Notes under the pieces: generated by a model
Told to the model about the DNA's origin: nothing
Seen by the model: the letters and a program-made list of their open reading frames with translations, nothing else
Database searches by the model: none
Program-made: the position numbers and the translations under genes
Source: Nocardioides massiliensis
GTDB taxonomy: Bacteria > Actinomycetota > Actinomycetes > Propionibacteriales > Nocardioidaceae
Length of the DNA: 64,000 bases
Reading direction: 5' to 3'
NCBI RefSeq assembly: GCF_030811215.1
Contig: NZ_JAUSQM010000001.1
Location: 682,001-746,000, forward strand
In this document: one piece after another, positions 17,601 to 25,313 of the stretch
Layout: each line of letters begins with the position of its first letter
Numbering within the stretch: the first letter of the stretch is position 1

Positions 17601-18014
17601 GTAGGTGTTCGGCCCCCCGTCCGCCTCGTCGTTGCGCTCGTCGAACTCGCTGCGCGGGGGCACGTGGGCGAGGGCGACCTTGACCAGAGCCACCCGGGCG
17701 AGCACCTCCGCCGCGCGCCGCACCTTGCCGGTCCCGACGCCCTCGGAACCGACCTGCTCGACAACCTCTTTGATCTGCGCGTCGGACACCTGGGGGCGCT
17801 CGCCGATCGCAACCGGCACGTCGGGCAGCGCGGCGAGCACGGGCAGCACCTGGTCGCCGATACCCTGCAGCAGCTGGTAGCGGCGGTAGCGGTCCATCTC
17901 CCGCCAGACCTGCTCGGGGTCGGCCTTCCGCTTGAACAGGCCAGGCCGGCTCGCGGCCACCGACTTCGCGGCGCCGTGGAGCGCCTCGGTCAGCTCGTGC
18001 TCGGTCAGTCGCAT
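17598..18014 (-). CDS. Conserved hypothetical protein
   Basis: I do not recognise this 138-residue protein. It is soluble and alpha-helical by composition. Residues about 33-52 (ADPEQVWREMDRYRRYQLLQ) are charged, a hydrophobic stretch follows (VLPVLAALPDVPVAIG), and the C-terminus is acidic (FDERNDEADGG). The ATG at 18014 was chosen because conserved-looking sequence begins there. It is upstream of the SDR gene on the same strand, 65 bases apart, with an operator-like motif over its stop codon. Confidence 0.7.
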   Translation of the reverse strand: MRLTEHELTEALHGAAKSVAASRPGLFKRKADPEQVWREMDRYRRYQLLQGIGDQVLPVLAALPDVPVAIGERPQVSDAQIKEVVEQVGSEGVGTGKVRRAAEVLARVALVKVALAHVPPRSEFDERNDEADGGPNTY

Positions 18015-18233
18015 GGCCCCAGCATCCCCCAGCCGTGACCGCGGCTCGCAGGGTGTGGCCAGGGCGTGTCGGGAAACCGTGGCCGTTGCGAGCGTCGTCC
18101 AGCGCGTGCGCCGGCAAGGCGCCCGAGCGAAGGCGGGCGTTAGCCCGTCGAGTGAGTGGCAACGCCGCCGGCGTGCGTGATGGGCGGCGCGCAGCAGGCC
18201 CAAAGGTTCTCCGACATGCCCTAGATTCGAGCC

Positions 18234-18659
18234 ATGAGCGACGCCGTACGTCTCGTGGGGATCTCCGAGGAGCCGCTGTCGGTGGCGGACGTGCTGGCGA
18301 GCCTGGAGGACCCGACTGCCGGCGGGCTGGTGCTCTTCGTCGGACGCGTCCGCGACCACGACGGCGGGCAGGGGGTCGACGCGCTGTCCTACTCGGCCCA
18401 CCCGTCCGCGCTCGACCGGCTGCGCGACGTGTGCGAACGCGTGGCAACGGAGTACGACGTCACCGGGCTCGCGGCCATCCATCGGGTCGGCGACCTGGCG
18501 ATCGGTGACCTCGCGGTGGTGGTGGCCACCACCTCGGCGCACCGCGAGTCCTCGTTCGCCGCCAGCCGGGCGTTGATCGACACGCTCAAGGCGGAGGTAC
18601 CGATCTGGAAGCACCAGCGCTTCAGCGACGGCACCGACGAGTGGGTCGGCTCCCCGTGA
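18234..18659 (+). CDS. moaE: Molybdopterin synthase catalytic subunit
   Basis: MoaE, with MoaD as sulfur donor, converts cyclic pyranopterin monophosphate to molybdopterin. The 141-residue protein has GGLVLFVGRVRDHDGGQ near residues 28-44, AIHRVGDLAIGDLAVVV near 81-97, and KAEVPIWKHQRFSDG near 121-135, which holds the catalytic lysines. No moaD or other cofactor gene is adjacent. The nitrate reductase encoded at 58980-61061 would need this cofactor. The stop overlaps the next GTG (GTGA), so the two genes are translationally coupled. Confidence 0.94.
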   Translation: MSDAVRLVGISEEPLSVADVLASLEDPTAGGLVLFVGRVRDHDGGQGVDALSYSAHPSALDRLRDVCERVATEYDVTGLAAIHRVGDLAIGDLAVVVATTSAHRESSFAASRALIDTLKAEVPIWKHQRFSDGTDEWVGSP

Positions 18660-19012
18660 GCGAGCCGCAGTCGCCTGTGGCCCGGCTCGAGCAGGAGCGT
18701 GCGACCGTGACCCGCCGGTTGCGCGAGCTCACGGCCGACTTCGACGCCGTCGTGGCCGCCTCGCGCGACAGCAACGCCGACGACGAGCACGACCCCGAGG
18801 GCGCCACGATCGCCTTCGAGCGCTCGCAGACGGGCGCATTGATCAAGCAGGCGCGCGGCACCCTGGCGGAGATCGACGCCGCGCTCGATCGGGTCGGCTC
18901 TGGCGCCTACGGCACCTGCGAGTCGTGCGGTGGGCCCATCGGTGAGGGACGTCTCGAGGCGCGGCCCACCGCGCGCACGTGCATCGGATGCGCGTCGACA
19001 CCCACCCGCTGA
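18656..19012 (+). CDS. TraR/DksA-type C4 zinc finger protein
   Basis: The 118-residue protein starts at the GTG overlapping the moaE stop. An N-terminal coiled coil (about residues 5-75, RLEQERATVTRRLRELTADF) is followed by a C-terminal C4 zinc finger, CESCGGPIGEGRLEARPT through CIGC. This is the DksA/TraR layout. Such proteins can bind in the secondary channel of RNA polymerase, but many actinobacterial members are uncharacterised, so a direct transcription role is inferred from the family. Confidence 0.85.
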   Translation: MSEPQSPVARLEQERATVTRRLRELTADFDAVVAASRDSNADDEHDPEGATIAFERSQTGALIKQARGTLAEIDAALDRVGSGAYGTCESCGGPIGEGRLEARPTARTCIGCASTPTR

Positions 19013-19040
19013 TCCTCAGGAGTGCCCGCGAAAAGCACCC

Positions 19041-19066
19041 AGCCCGACCCCTACGGGGGTCGGGCT
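19041..19066. terminator. Terminator after the zinc-finger gene and the tRNA
   Basis: An 11-bp perfect stem (AGCCCGACCCC with its complement) closed by a TACG loop. It lies between the zinc-finger gene stop and the 3' end of the convergent tRNA gene, and can end both transcripts. Confidence 0.85.
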
Positions 19067-19075
19067 GGGAGGCGG

Positions 19076-19148
19076 AGCCGCCTGTCGGAATCGAACCGAC
19101 GACCTTCTCATTACGAGTGAGATGCTCTGCCGACTGAGCTAAGGCGGC
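19076..19148 (-). tRNA. tRNA-Thr (anticodon CGT)
   Basis: On the minus strand the 73 bases fold into a full cloverleaf. The 7-bp acceptor is GCCGCCT with AGGCGGC, the D arm TAGCTCAGTCGG, the anticodon stem TCTCA/TGAGA with loop CTCGTAA, and the T arm GGTTCGATTCC. The anticodon is CGT, reading ACG (Thr). No CCA is encoded. Confidence 0.95.
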
Positions 19149-19219
19149 GCACGCCGGCGGCGTTCACCGCTGACGACCGAGGAAGGATATCGGACTCCCC
19201 CGCCGCGAGGACAATCGGC

Positions 19220-19426
19220 TCAGGCGACGCGGGCGGCGTCGCGGCGATCGGCCGCGGAACGCTCGACGGGAGCCTCGGACAGGAGAGGCTCGATCATCGT
19301 CTGCTCCGCGCCGCACCAGCACTCCAGCTGGTAGGCGAGGCCGTCCTCGTGCTCGCGCACGCTCAGGATCTGGCCGGGGAAGATGAGCATCCGGCGGTCG
19401 CACGCGGTGCAGTGGTGAGCAAACAT
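19220..19426 (-). CDS. Small Cys-rich (zinc-ribbon-like) hypothetical protein
   Basis: The 68-residue protein begins with HHCTACDRRM and has a second cysteine pair in LECWCGAEQ near residue 39, giving a likely C4 zinc site. It has a very strong ribosome site (AGGGAGGT, 6 bases before the ATG). Function unknown. It is divergent from the LysR-family gene, with 130 bases of lower-GC DNA between them that must hold both promoters. Confidence 0.75.
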   Translation of the reverse strand: MFAHHCTACDRRMLIFPGQILSVREHEDGLAYQLECWCGAEQTMIEPLLSEAPVERSAADRRDAARVA

Positions 19427-19518
19427 GAGGTGACCTCCCTCGGTTCGAATCGATCAGGCTGACATTTCTATTATCCAAGCTGCAACTGATAGGGGTAGCC
19501 TCTCTTCCCTGCGGCTGA

Positions 19519-19535
19519 TCAAGGCTGATCCTTGA
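19519..19535. promoter_or_regulatory. LysR-type binding palindrome
   Basis: TCAAGG, 5 bases, CCTTGA form a 17-bp inverted repeat 22-38 bases before the LysR-family ATG. It starts with T and ends with A, in keeping with LysR-type boxes. It may mediate autoregulation and control of the divergent small gene. Confidence 0.45.
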
Positions 19536-19556
19536 GCTTGAAGTAACCTGGGTCAC

Positions 19557-20507
19557 ATGCTCTCCCTGCACCAGTTGCGCTGCTTCCTCGTGACCTATGA
19601 GCTCGGGTCGCTCACCGCCGCCGCGGAGGAGCTCGGTTATGCCCAGCCCTCGATCTCCGAGCAGATCCGCGCCCTGGAGAAGAGCCTCGACGCCCAGCTG
19701 TTCCAGCGAGTCGGGCGCGGCGTCACGCCGACGGCGGTCGCGGACGCGCTGCGACCGCACGCCGAGCGGACCCTCGCCGCCGCCGAGGACGCCCGGCAGG
19801 CCGTGCGCAGCGTGAGCTCGCTGGAGACCGGCACCATCCGGTTCGGCATGTTCGGCACCGCGCGGCTGTATGCCGGTGCAGGCCTGGTCGCCGACGTACT
19901 GGCTCGCCATCCCGGCGTACGCGTGGAGCTGGTCGGTCAGAACTCCACCGACGTGGAGGAGGAGATCAGGCGCGGACGGATCGAAGCGGCGATGATCGCG
20001 ATCGCGTCGGTGCAGAGCGAGGGCATGGAGGTCACGCCGGTCTGTCACGACGAGCTGGTCTACGTCTCCGCCGACCCCGAGCGCACCGCATCACCGGTCA
20101 CGCCCCAGCGGCTGGCGCGCGCCTCACTGGTGATGTCCGAGACCACCTGGCGCGCGACCGACTCCACCCGGACCATCCTGCGGCAGATGCTGCACGAGAC
20201 CGGTCTCAACCCGGTGACCCGGATCGAGGTCGAGGACGTCGAGACCGCGGTCGAGCTGGTCGGCATGGGCCTTGCGGACTCGGTGATCCCCAAGGGTGCT
20301 GCCATGCAGCTGCTGCCGCGACTCGCGCCGCAGGCGGGCTGGACCTCCCTGCGACCCCGCCAGTTCGACTCGCTCGCGATCGTCCACCGCGCGGGAGCGG
20401 CTCTCTCACCGGCCACGCGGCTGATGATCGAGCTCGCGACGGCCCGCATCCGGACGGTCATCGACGAGGCCGACATCGCGATGCCGCGCCGCAAGCAGCG
20501 CCGCTGA
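19557..20507 (+). CDS. LysR-family transcriptional regulator
   Basis: The 316-residue protein has the N-terminal LysR helix-turn-helix (LHQLRCFLVTYELGSLTAAAEELGYAQPS through LFQRVGRG, residues about 4-60). A C-terminal two-lobed substrate-binding domain follows (about 90-300, TIRFGMFGTARLYAG and LVYVSADPE). The inducer is unknown. It is divergent from the small Cys-rich protein, the most likely local target. Its stop is followed at once by a 9-bp tandem repeat. Confidence 0.93.
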   Translation: MLSLHQLRCFLVTYELGSLTAAAEELGYAQPSISEQIRALEKSLDAQLFQRVGRGVTPTAVADALRPHAERTLAAAEDARQAVRSVSSLETGTIRFGMFGTARLYAGAGLVADVLARHPGVRVELVGQNSTDVEEEIRRGRIEAAMIAIASVQSEGMEVTPVCHDELVYVSADPERTASPVTPQRLARASLVMSETTWRATDSTRTILRQMLHETGLNPVTRIEVEDVETAVELVGMGLADSVIPKGAAMQLLPRLAPQAGWTSLRPRQFDSLAIVHRAGAALSPATRLMIELATARIRTVIDEADIAMPRRKQRR

Positions 20508-20542
20508 CAGTCGGGGCAGTCGGGGCAGTCGGGGCAGTCGGG
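20508..20542. repeat. 9-bp tandem repeat, 3.9 copies
   Basis: CAGTCGGGG repeats from 20508 to 20542 between the stops of the convergent LysR and hydrolase genes. It probably varies in copy number. No coding effect. Confidence 0.85.
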
Positions 20543-20551
20543 CCAGCCCGG

Positions 20552-22111
20552 TCAGCAGTCCAGCGGACCCTCGGGCACGACGCCCTCGACGAGGTAGCCC
20601 TCGATCGCACCGTCGACGCAGGCGTTGCCCTTGCCGTACGCCGTGTGCCCGTCGCCGTCGCGGCGGATCAGCACCGCCGAGCTGAGCTGGGAGGCGAGCG
20701 ACTCGGCCCATTCCATCGGGGTCGCGGGGTCGCGGGTGGTGCCGGTGACCAGCAGCGGGGCGGCGCCCTCGGCCGTGAACGGCCCGGACGGCCCGTCGCC
20801 GCGCACCGGCCAGTCCTCACACCCGGCCATGCCGGCGGCGAAGATGCGACCGAACGTGGGCGAGACCTCCTCGAAGGCGGCGTACTCCTGCTCGACCTCC
20901 TCGAACGGCACGAACGACCCGTCGTCGAGGCAGTTGATCGCCCCGATCGCCTCCATGAGGTTGCTCAGGTAGCCCTCGGGGCCCCGCATCGCGTAGGAGT
21001 CGGCGAGCGCCAGCAGCAGCTCACCGTCGCCGCTCTGCAGGCTGCGCAGGGCGAGGTTGAGGTAGGTCCAGTAGCCCTGGTTGTAGAGCGGAGCGATCAG
21101 GCCGTAGAAGCCGTTGCCGAAGCCGAGCTCACGGTCCCCGACAGCCAGCGGCTCCTCGTCGAGACCCTCCATCAGGTCCACGATCGTCGCGACCCCCTCG
21201 TCGACGGAGTCGCCGAGGAAGCAGTTGCCGGAGCTGACGCAGTTGTCGACGTAGGCCCGCAGGGCGGTCTCGAACCCCTTGGCCTGCGCCAGGCTCGTCT
21301 CGCGTACGCCGGCCGTCGGGTCGGTGGCGCCGTCGAGCACCATGCGGCCGACCCGCTCGGGGAACAGGTCGGCGTACTGCGCACCGAGGTGCGTGCCGTA
21401 GGAGGCGCCGTACCAGGTCAGCTGGTCCTCCCCCAGCGCCGCGCGCAGGATGTCGACGTCGCGCGCCGCCTCCTCGGTGGAGACATGGCGCAGCAGCTGC
21501 GGGTCGTTGGCGAGGCAGCCCTCGGCGAACTCCTTGGCCAGGCGCTCGGCCTCCTGCTGCTCCTCGGGGCTGTCGGGCAGCGGGTCGAGGGCGATGTAGG
21601 CGTCCAGCGTCTCGTCGTCGACGCAGTCGATCGGAGCACTCTGCCCGACACCACGCGGGTCGAACCCGACAACGTCGTACGCCCGCAGCACCTCGTCGCC
21701 GAGGATCGCGCTCGACAGCACCGCGAACTCCACGCCGCTCGCACCGGGGCCACCCGGGTTGACCACCAGGGAGCCGATCCGGTCGTCCGGCTCGACCGCT
21801 GCGACCTTCAGGACGGCGATCTCGATGGTGCGGCCCTTCGGCTTCGCGTAGTCGAGCGGCACCTCGTAGGTCGCGCACTCGTGCTCCCCGCACGCCTCCC
21901 ACGCCAGCTCCTGGTCGTAGAACTCGGCCAGCGCAGGGGGCGTGGGCAGACCGGGCACGGGCTCGAGCGCCACCGGGTCGAGGGTGTAGCTCGGTGCGTC
22001 GTCGGAGCTCCCCCGCGCGGACAACAGCGCGGGCACGATGGTCGCGCCGACCAACCCCACCACCACGAGCACGGCAAGGGCGGCGACAATCCAACGACGG
22101 TGCTTGATCAC
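20552..22111 (-). CDS. Secreted alpha/beta hydrolase, TAP/SlpD-type peptidase
   Basis: The 519-residue protein resembles actinobacterial tripeptidyl aminopeptidases and proteinases of the TAP family. Residues about 5-30 are a signal sequence or anchor. The oxyanion region SLVVNPGGPGASGVEF is near residue 120, the nucleophile elbow is WYGASYGTHLGAQYA near residue 235, and the TAP-like C-terminal region (PLLVTGTTRDPATPMEWA, then DGHTAYG) brings the Asp and His. It likely trims peptides outside the cell. Confidence 0.9.
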   Translation of the reverse strand: MIKHRRWIVAALAVLVVVGLVGATIVPALLSARGSSDDAPSYTLDPVALEPVPGLPTPPALAEFYDQELAWEACGEHECATYEVPLDYAKPKGRTIEIAVLKVAAVEPDDRIGSLVVNPGGPGASGVEFAVLSSAILGDEVLRAYDVVGFDPRGVGQSAPIDCVDDETLDAYIALDPLPDSPEEQQEAERLAKEFAEGCLANDPQLLRHVSTEEAARDVDILRAALGEDQLTWYGASYGTHLGAQYADLFPERVGRMVLDGATDPTAGVRETSLAQAKGFETALRAYVDNCVSSGNCFLGDSVDEGVATIVDLMEGLDEEPLAVGDRELGFGNGFYGLIAPLYNQGYWTYLNLALRSLQSGDGELLLALADSYAMRGPEGYLSNLMEAIGAINCLDDGSFVPFEEVEQEYAAFEEVSPTFGRIFAAGMAGCEDWPVRGDGPSGPFTAEGAAPLLVTGTTRDPATPMEWAESLASQLSSAVLIRRDGDGHTAYGKGNACVDGAIEGYLVEGVVPEGPLDC

Positions 22112-22200
22112 CCGGTCAGCCTAGGCACCACCCCGTGACCGCCTCCCCCTGCCTCCACAGGGCCTGGTACGTCCCACCCGCCCCGCTGGCCTCACAATTC

Positions 22201-22216
22201 GCCACATCTGTGGCGA
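22201..22216. terminator. Hairpin downstream of the IS3 transposase
   Basis: CGCCAC, ATCT, GTGGCG: a perfect 6-bp stem 22-37 bases beyond the orfB stop and inside the presumed element end. It may limit transcription into or out of the element. Confidence 0.5.
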
Positions 22217-22237
22217 CTTCGGCGCTTCCGCGCGATG

Positions 22238-23248
22238 TCAAGCTGCGTGGAGTCGTTCCAGTTCGGTTTGCGGTTCTTCTGCCTTCGGGAGGTTGATACC
22301 CACGACCTCCGATGGCGCGGGTGTGCGGGGTTGCCGCCGGAATCGTTCGGGGTGCTTCTCGTAATACGCCTGTTGGGTCTGCTCGCGTCGTGCCCAGGCG
22401 TGCCGCCAGGTGCCGTCGTGGACCTCATCCGGGGAGAACAATGCGATCCCGGAGTGCTTGTGGTTCTGGTTGTACCAGGGCACGTACCAGTCGACGTAGG
22501 CGCGCGCCTCGTCGATCGTCGCGAAGACGCCGGGGTAGTTCGGCCGGTACTTCATGGTGCGGAACTCCGACTCGGAGAACGGGTTGTCGTTGCTCACGCG
22601 CGGCCGATTGTGGGTCTGCGCGACCCCGAGGTTGTGGAGAAGGTCCTTCAATACCCCGGAGCGCATTGCAGGCCCGGAGTCGGCGTGCACCGCGTCGGGG
22701 ATCCCGTGCTGGCCGAACGCGTCTTCGAACATCTCGACGGCGAGGTCGTCGACCTCGCGTTCCTCGACGCGGCAGCCGACGAGCTTGCGGGAGAAGATGT
22801 CGATGATCGAGTACGCCTTGAATGCGACACCGCGCCACGGGGTGCGCAGGTCGGTGATGTCCCACGACCACACCTGCCCAGGGCCAGTCGCTTCCAGCAC
22901 CGGCGCCTCCCGTGCCGTCCGGCTGCTGCTGCCGCGCCGGGTAGGCGCGACCGGGCGGGCGGACTGATCCTCGATGTCCGCTGCGATCCGCCACCACGAG
23001 CGGCGGGAGGCGAGCATCACCCCGTCATCCCACGCGGACGCGAACGAGTGATCCACCGAGTGTCCCGCCGTCCAGCCGGCCATGATCCGGCGCGCGATCT
23101 GGGCGCGGTCGGCCTCACTGACCCGAGACGGGCACGCCCGGTCTTTGTGCGGTATCGGTTCGGCGACCTGCTCTCGCGGTTTCGACCGGTAATGCCACGT
23201 CGATCGAGCGACCCCTGCAAGTTCGAGCGCCTGCCGCTGCGACCCCAT
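22238..23248 (-). CDS. IS3-family transposase OrfB (DDE integrase core)
   Basis: The 336-residue frame contains the rve integrase core with the DDE residues in WSWDITDLRT, VHADSGPAMRS and DNPFSESEFRTMKYR. The N-terminal part (STWHYRSKP) matches the HTH_21 region of IS3 OrfB. Its reading frame stays open upstream of 23248 into orfA. It is therefore probably translated mainly as an OrfAB fusion by -1 frameshifting at 23365-23371 rather than from its own ATG. Confidence 0.92.
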   Translation of the reverse strand: MGSQRQALELAGVARSTWHYRSKPREQVAEPIPHKDRACPSRVSEADRAQIARRIMAGWTAGHSVDHSFASAWDDGVMLASRRSWWRIAADIEDQSARPVAPTRRGSSSRTAREAPVLEATGPGQVWSWDITDLRTPWRGVAFKAYSIIDIFSRKLVGCRVEEREVDDLAVEMFEDAFGQHGIPDAVHADSGPAMRSGVLKDLLHNLGVAQTHNRPRVSNDNPFSESEFRTMKYRPNYPGVFATIDEARAYVDWYVPWYNQNHKHSGIALFSPDEVHDGTWRHAWARREQTQQAYYEKHPERFRRQPRTPAPSEVVGINLPKAEEPQTELERLHAA

Positions 23249-23256
23249 GATCGCCG

Positions 23257-23691
23257 TCAGCTGTCCGACGAGGTCGTTCTCGGCGTCGAGGAATCGGACG
23301 GATCGGTCGTCGGCCGGTTCACGGCGGGCTCTTGCTCGCTCATCTGATGCAAGAGCCCGATAGCTTTTCCCAGCGCCTCGTTCGTCTGCTCCAGTTCACA
23401 CACTCGCGCGTTCAGCCGCGCGAGCTCTGCTTCCTGCGCTGCGCGCTCCCGGGCTCTCTGCTTCTCGATGCCGGTGCGCTTCTCCGGAGGGACGGTCACA
23501 AGGCCACCATCTCGCGGGATCAGCCCACGATCGAGATCCCCGTCGAACACCGCTGACCTCCATCGTCGGAGGCGGTCATAGGAAACTCGCTGACTCTTGA
23601 GCCAGATCGCCTTCTGCCCATGCGGCTGGATCTCGTACTGATGCACGAACTCACGGATCTGCTCCGTCGTGAACCCCGCACTGATCGACAT
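23257..23691 (-). CDS. IS3-family transposase OrfA
   Basis: The 144-residue protein, starting at ATG 23691, has the DNA-binding N-terminus of IS3 OrfA (TTEQIREFVHQYEIQPHG and QRVSYDRLRRWRSA). A coiled coil rich in Glu, Arg and Ala follows (AQEAELARLNARVCELEQTN, residues about 85-108), ending at the slippery site. OrfA binds the terminal repeats and, alone, usually inhibits transposition. Confidence 0.88.
   Translation of the reverse strand: MSISAGFTTEQIREFVHQYEIQPHGQKAIWLKSQRVSYDRLRRWRSAVFDGDLDRGLIPRDGGLVTVPPEKRTGIEKQRARERAAQEAELARLNARVCELEQTNEALGKAIGLLHQMSEQEPAVNRPTTDPSDSSTPRTTSSDS
23365..23371 (-). other. Programmed -1 frameshift site (G GGA AAA)
   Basis: On the minus strand the heptamer GGGAAAA sits in the X XXY YYZ register of orfA. 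Shifting back one base gives a frame that stays open through to the orfB stop, fusing the OrfA coiled coil to the integrase domain. This is the usual expression mode of IS3 elements. Confidence 0.7.
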
Positions 23692-23821
23692 AGCCGCCAA
23701 CTCCCTCGCTGATCGTGAATGACTCACGACCAGCCTGGCGAAGAGGGTTCCGACGTGAAATGGAGGGGTCAGGCGTCGAGAACCTGTCGGAAGTCCCGCC
23801 ACTCTCGGCCCCGGAGCGCTC

Positions 23822-24151
23822 ATGGCCATCACACTCAACCCGTACGTCCACCTCGCTGGCGCCGCACGACCCGCCCCCGAGCAGTACGCCGCGCTCTTCG
23901 GCGGCTCCCCGCAGATCATGACCTACGGCGACGCCGGCGAGGAGGGCGAGCACGCCGGCCTGGTCATGCACGGCTTCCTCCGCACCCACGACGGGATGCA
24001 GCTGATGGTGTCCGACCGGCTCCCCGGCGAGACCGTCGCCAGCGGCGACGGCGAGGTGCACGTCCCGCTCGAGCAGCAGATGTGGGGCGACGTCTTCGGG
24101 CAGTGCCGCGACCGGTTCGGCGTCGTCTGGCTGATCAACATCGGCCAGTGA
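23822..24151 (+). CDS. VOC (PhnB-like) family protein, internally shortened
   Basis: The 109-residue protein matches the PhnB-like glyoxalase/VOC family at both ends: LNPYVHLAG and YAALFGGSPQIMTYGDAGEEG near the N-terminus, and VPLEQQMWGDVFGQCRDRFGVVWLINI at the C-terminus. Family members are usually around 130-140 residues. The segment between LMVSDRLPGE and VHVPLEQQ lacks about 25-30 residues that normally form a strand-helix unit. Function is unknown and it may be impaired. It starts 50 bases from the presumed end of the IS3 element. A GGAG lies seven bases before the ATG. Confidence 0.75.
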   Translation: MAITLNPYVHLAGAARPAPEQYAALFGGSPQIMTYGDAGEEGEHAGLVMHGFLRTHDGMQLMVSDRLPGETVASGDGEVHVPLEQQMWGDVFGQCRDRFGVVWLINIGQ

Positions 24152-24179
24152 CCGCTCCCCCAGGTCGAAGGGGGCTGCC

Positions 24180-25313
24180 TCAGACCCGCAGGCCCATCAT
24201 CATCGACTCCAGCGCCAGCTGCGGGGGAACGTTGAACTCCAGCAGCTGCTCACGGGCGGTGAAGATCGCGTCGATGCGATGGAGGTGCTGCTCCGGCGAC
24301 GAGCGGCGTGCCAGCTCGGCGATGTCGTCGCGCAGCTCCTCGTTGACCAGCTGGCCCGGCGCGCCCGTGGCCACGGCGATCACGTCGCGGTAGACCGACA
24401 CGAGGTCCATCAGGGCCCGGTCGATGACGTCGAGCTGGCGTCGCTTCGCCCGCGTCTTCTGCGCCTTCTCAAGATCGCGCAGCGCCGGCGCGTAGGAGCG
24501 TGGCCGACGACCGCGGTCGACCACGCCGTGCACCTCGTCGAGGTCGGACTTCTCCTTGGCGTCGAGCACGGTGGTGATCGCGTCGGCCTCCGCCTTCGAC
24601 ACGTCCACGATCTCGGTGGCAGCGCGCAGGCACGCCCCCATCGAGGTCAGCCGTGCGGGCAGGGCGACGATCCGGTTGCGGCGTACGCGCGCGTCCTCGT
24701 CGCGTGCCAGACCGCGCGCGCGGCCGATGTGGCCCTGGCTCGCCCGCGCGGCGTACGCCGCCAGCGCCGGCTCGACGCCGTCGCGGTCGACGAGGTACTG
24801 CGCGACCTCCGCCGGGCTCGGCGTCGACAGCACGACGAGGCGGCACCGCGAGCGGATCGTCGGCAGGACGTCCTCGACCGTCGGCGCGCACAACAGCCAG
24901 ACGGTGCGGTCGGTCGGCTCCTCGATCGACTTCAGCAGCGCGTTGGCGGCCTGCTCGGTGAGCCGGTCGGCGTCCTCGACGATCATGATCTGCCAACGCC
25001 TGCCCACCGGGGCGAGGGCGGAGTGGCGCACGAGCTCGCGCACCTCGTCGACGCCGATGGAGAGCTTCTCGGTGCGGGTGACGGTCACGTCGGCGTGGGA
25101 CCCGGCGAGGACCGTGTGGCACTCATGGCACTCACCACATCCCCCGCTCGGGCACTGCAGCGCGGCCGCGAAGGCGACGGCGGCGTTGGAGCGCCCCGAG
25201 CCGGGCGGCCCGGTGAACAGCCAGGCGTGGGACATCTGGTGTCCGCCGGCGGCACGGCTGAGCAGGTCGACGAGCGCGGACTGCCCGACCAGTGAGGACC
25301 AGACGTCAGGCAT
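24180..25313 (-). CDS. holB: DNA polymerase III subunit delta-prime
   Basis: Delta-prime is the stator of the clamp loader that places the sliding clamp on primed DNA. The 377-residue protein has an AAA+ fold: HAWLFTGPPGSGRSNAA near residues 28-45 (a Walker A with Arg instead of Lys, fitting a non-hydrolysing subunit), a four-Cys zinc module CPSGGCGECHEC near 54, and LLKSIEEPTDRTVWLL near 125. The second half is the helical collar region. The ATG overlaps the end of the thymidylate kinase gene by 8 bases, so the two are coupled. Confidence 0.93.
   Translation of the reverse strand: MPDVWSSLVGQSALVDLLSRAAGGHQMSHAWLFTGPPGSGRSNAAVAFAAALQCPSGGCGECHECHTVLAGSHADVTVTRTEKLSIGVDEVRELVRHSALAPVGRRWQIMIVEDADRLTEQAANALLKSIEEPTDRTVWLLCAPTVEDVLPTIRSRCRLVVLSTPSPAEVAQYLVDRDGVEPALAAYAARASQGHIGRARGLARDEDARVRRNRIVALPARLTSMGACLRAATEIVDVSKAEADAITTVLDAKEKSDLDEVHGVVDRGRRPRSYAPALRDLEKAQKTRAKRRQLDVIDRALMDLVSVYRDVIAVATGAPGQLVNEELRDDIAELARRSSPEQHLHRIDAIFTAREQLLEFNVPPQLALESMMMGLRV

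Larger units (their letters stand above)
22188..23771 (-). mobile_element. IS3-family insertion sequence (ends approximate)
   Basis: orfA, a -1 frameshift site and orfB with a DDE integrase core identify an IS3-family element. The right end is placed at 23771, where the minus strand starts TGACCCCTCC. The left end is tentatively at 22188, where the plus strand reads TGGCCTCACAATT (9 of 13 matches to the right end). No target duplication was recognised, so the ends are uncertain. Confidence 0.6.

Noticed and set aside
22238-23691. IS3 transposase as a pseudogene split by a frameshift
   Set aside because: The -1 shift coincides with a canonical slippery heptamer and an open downstream frame, the normal IS3 arrangement.
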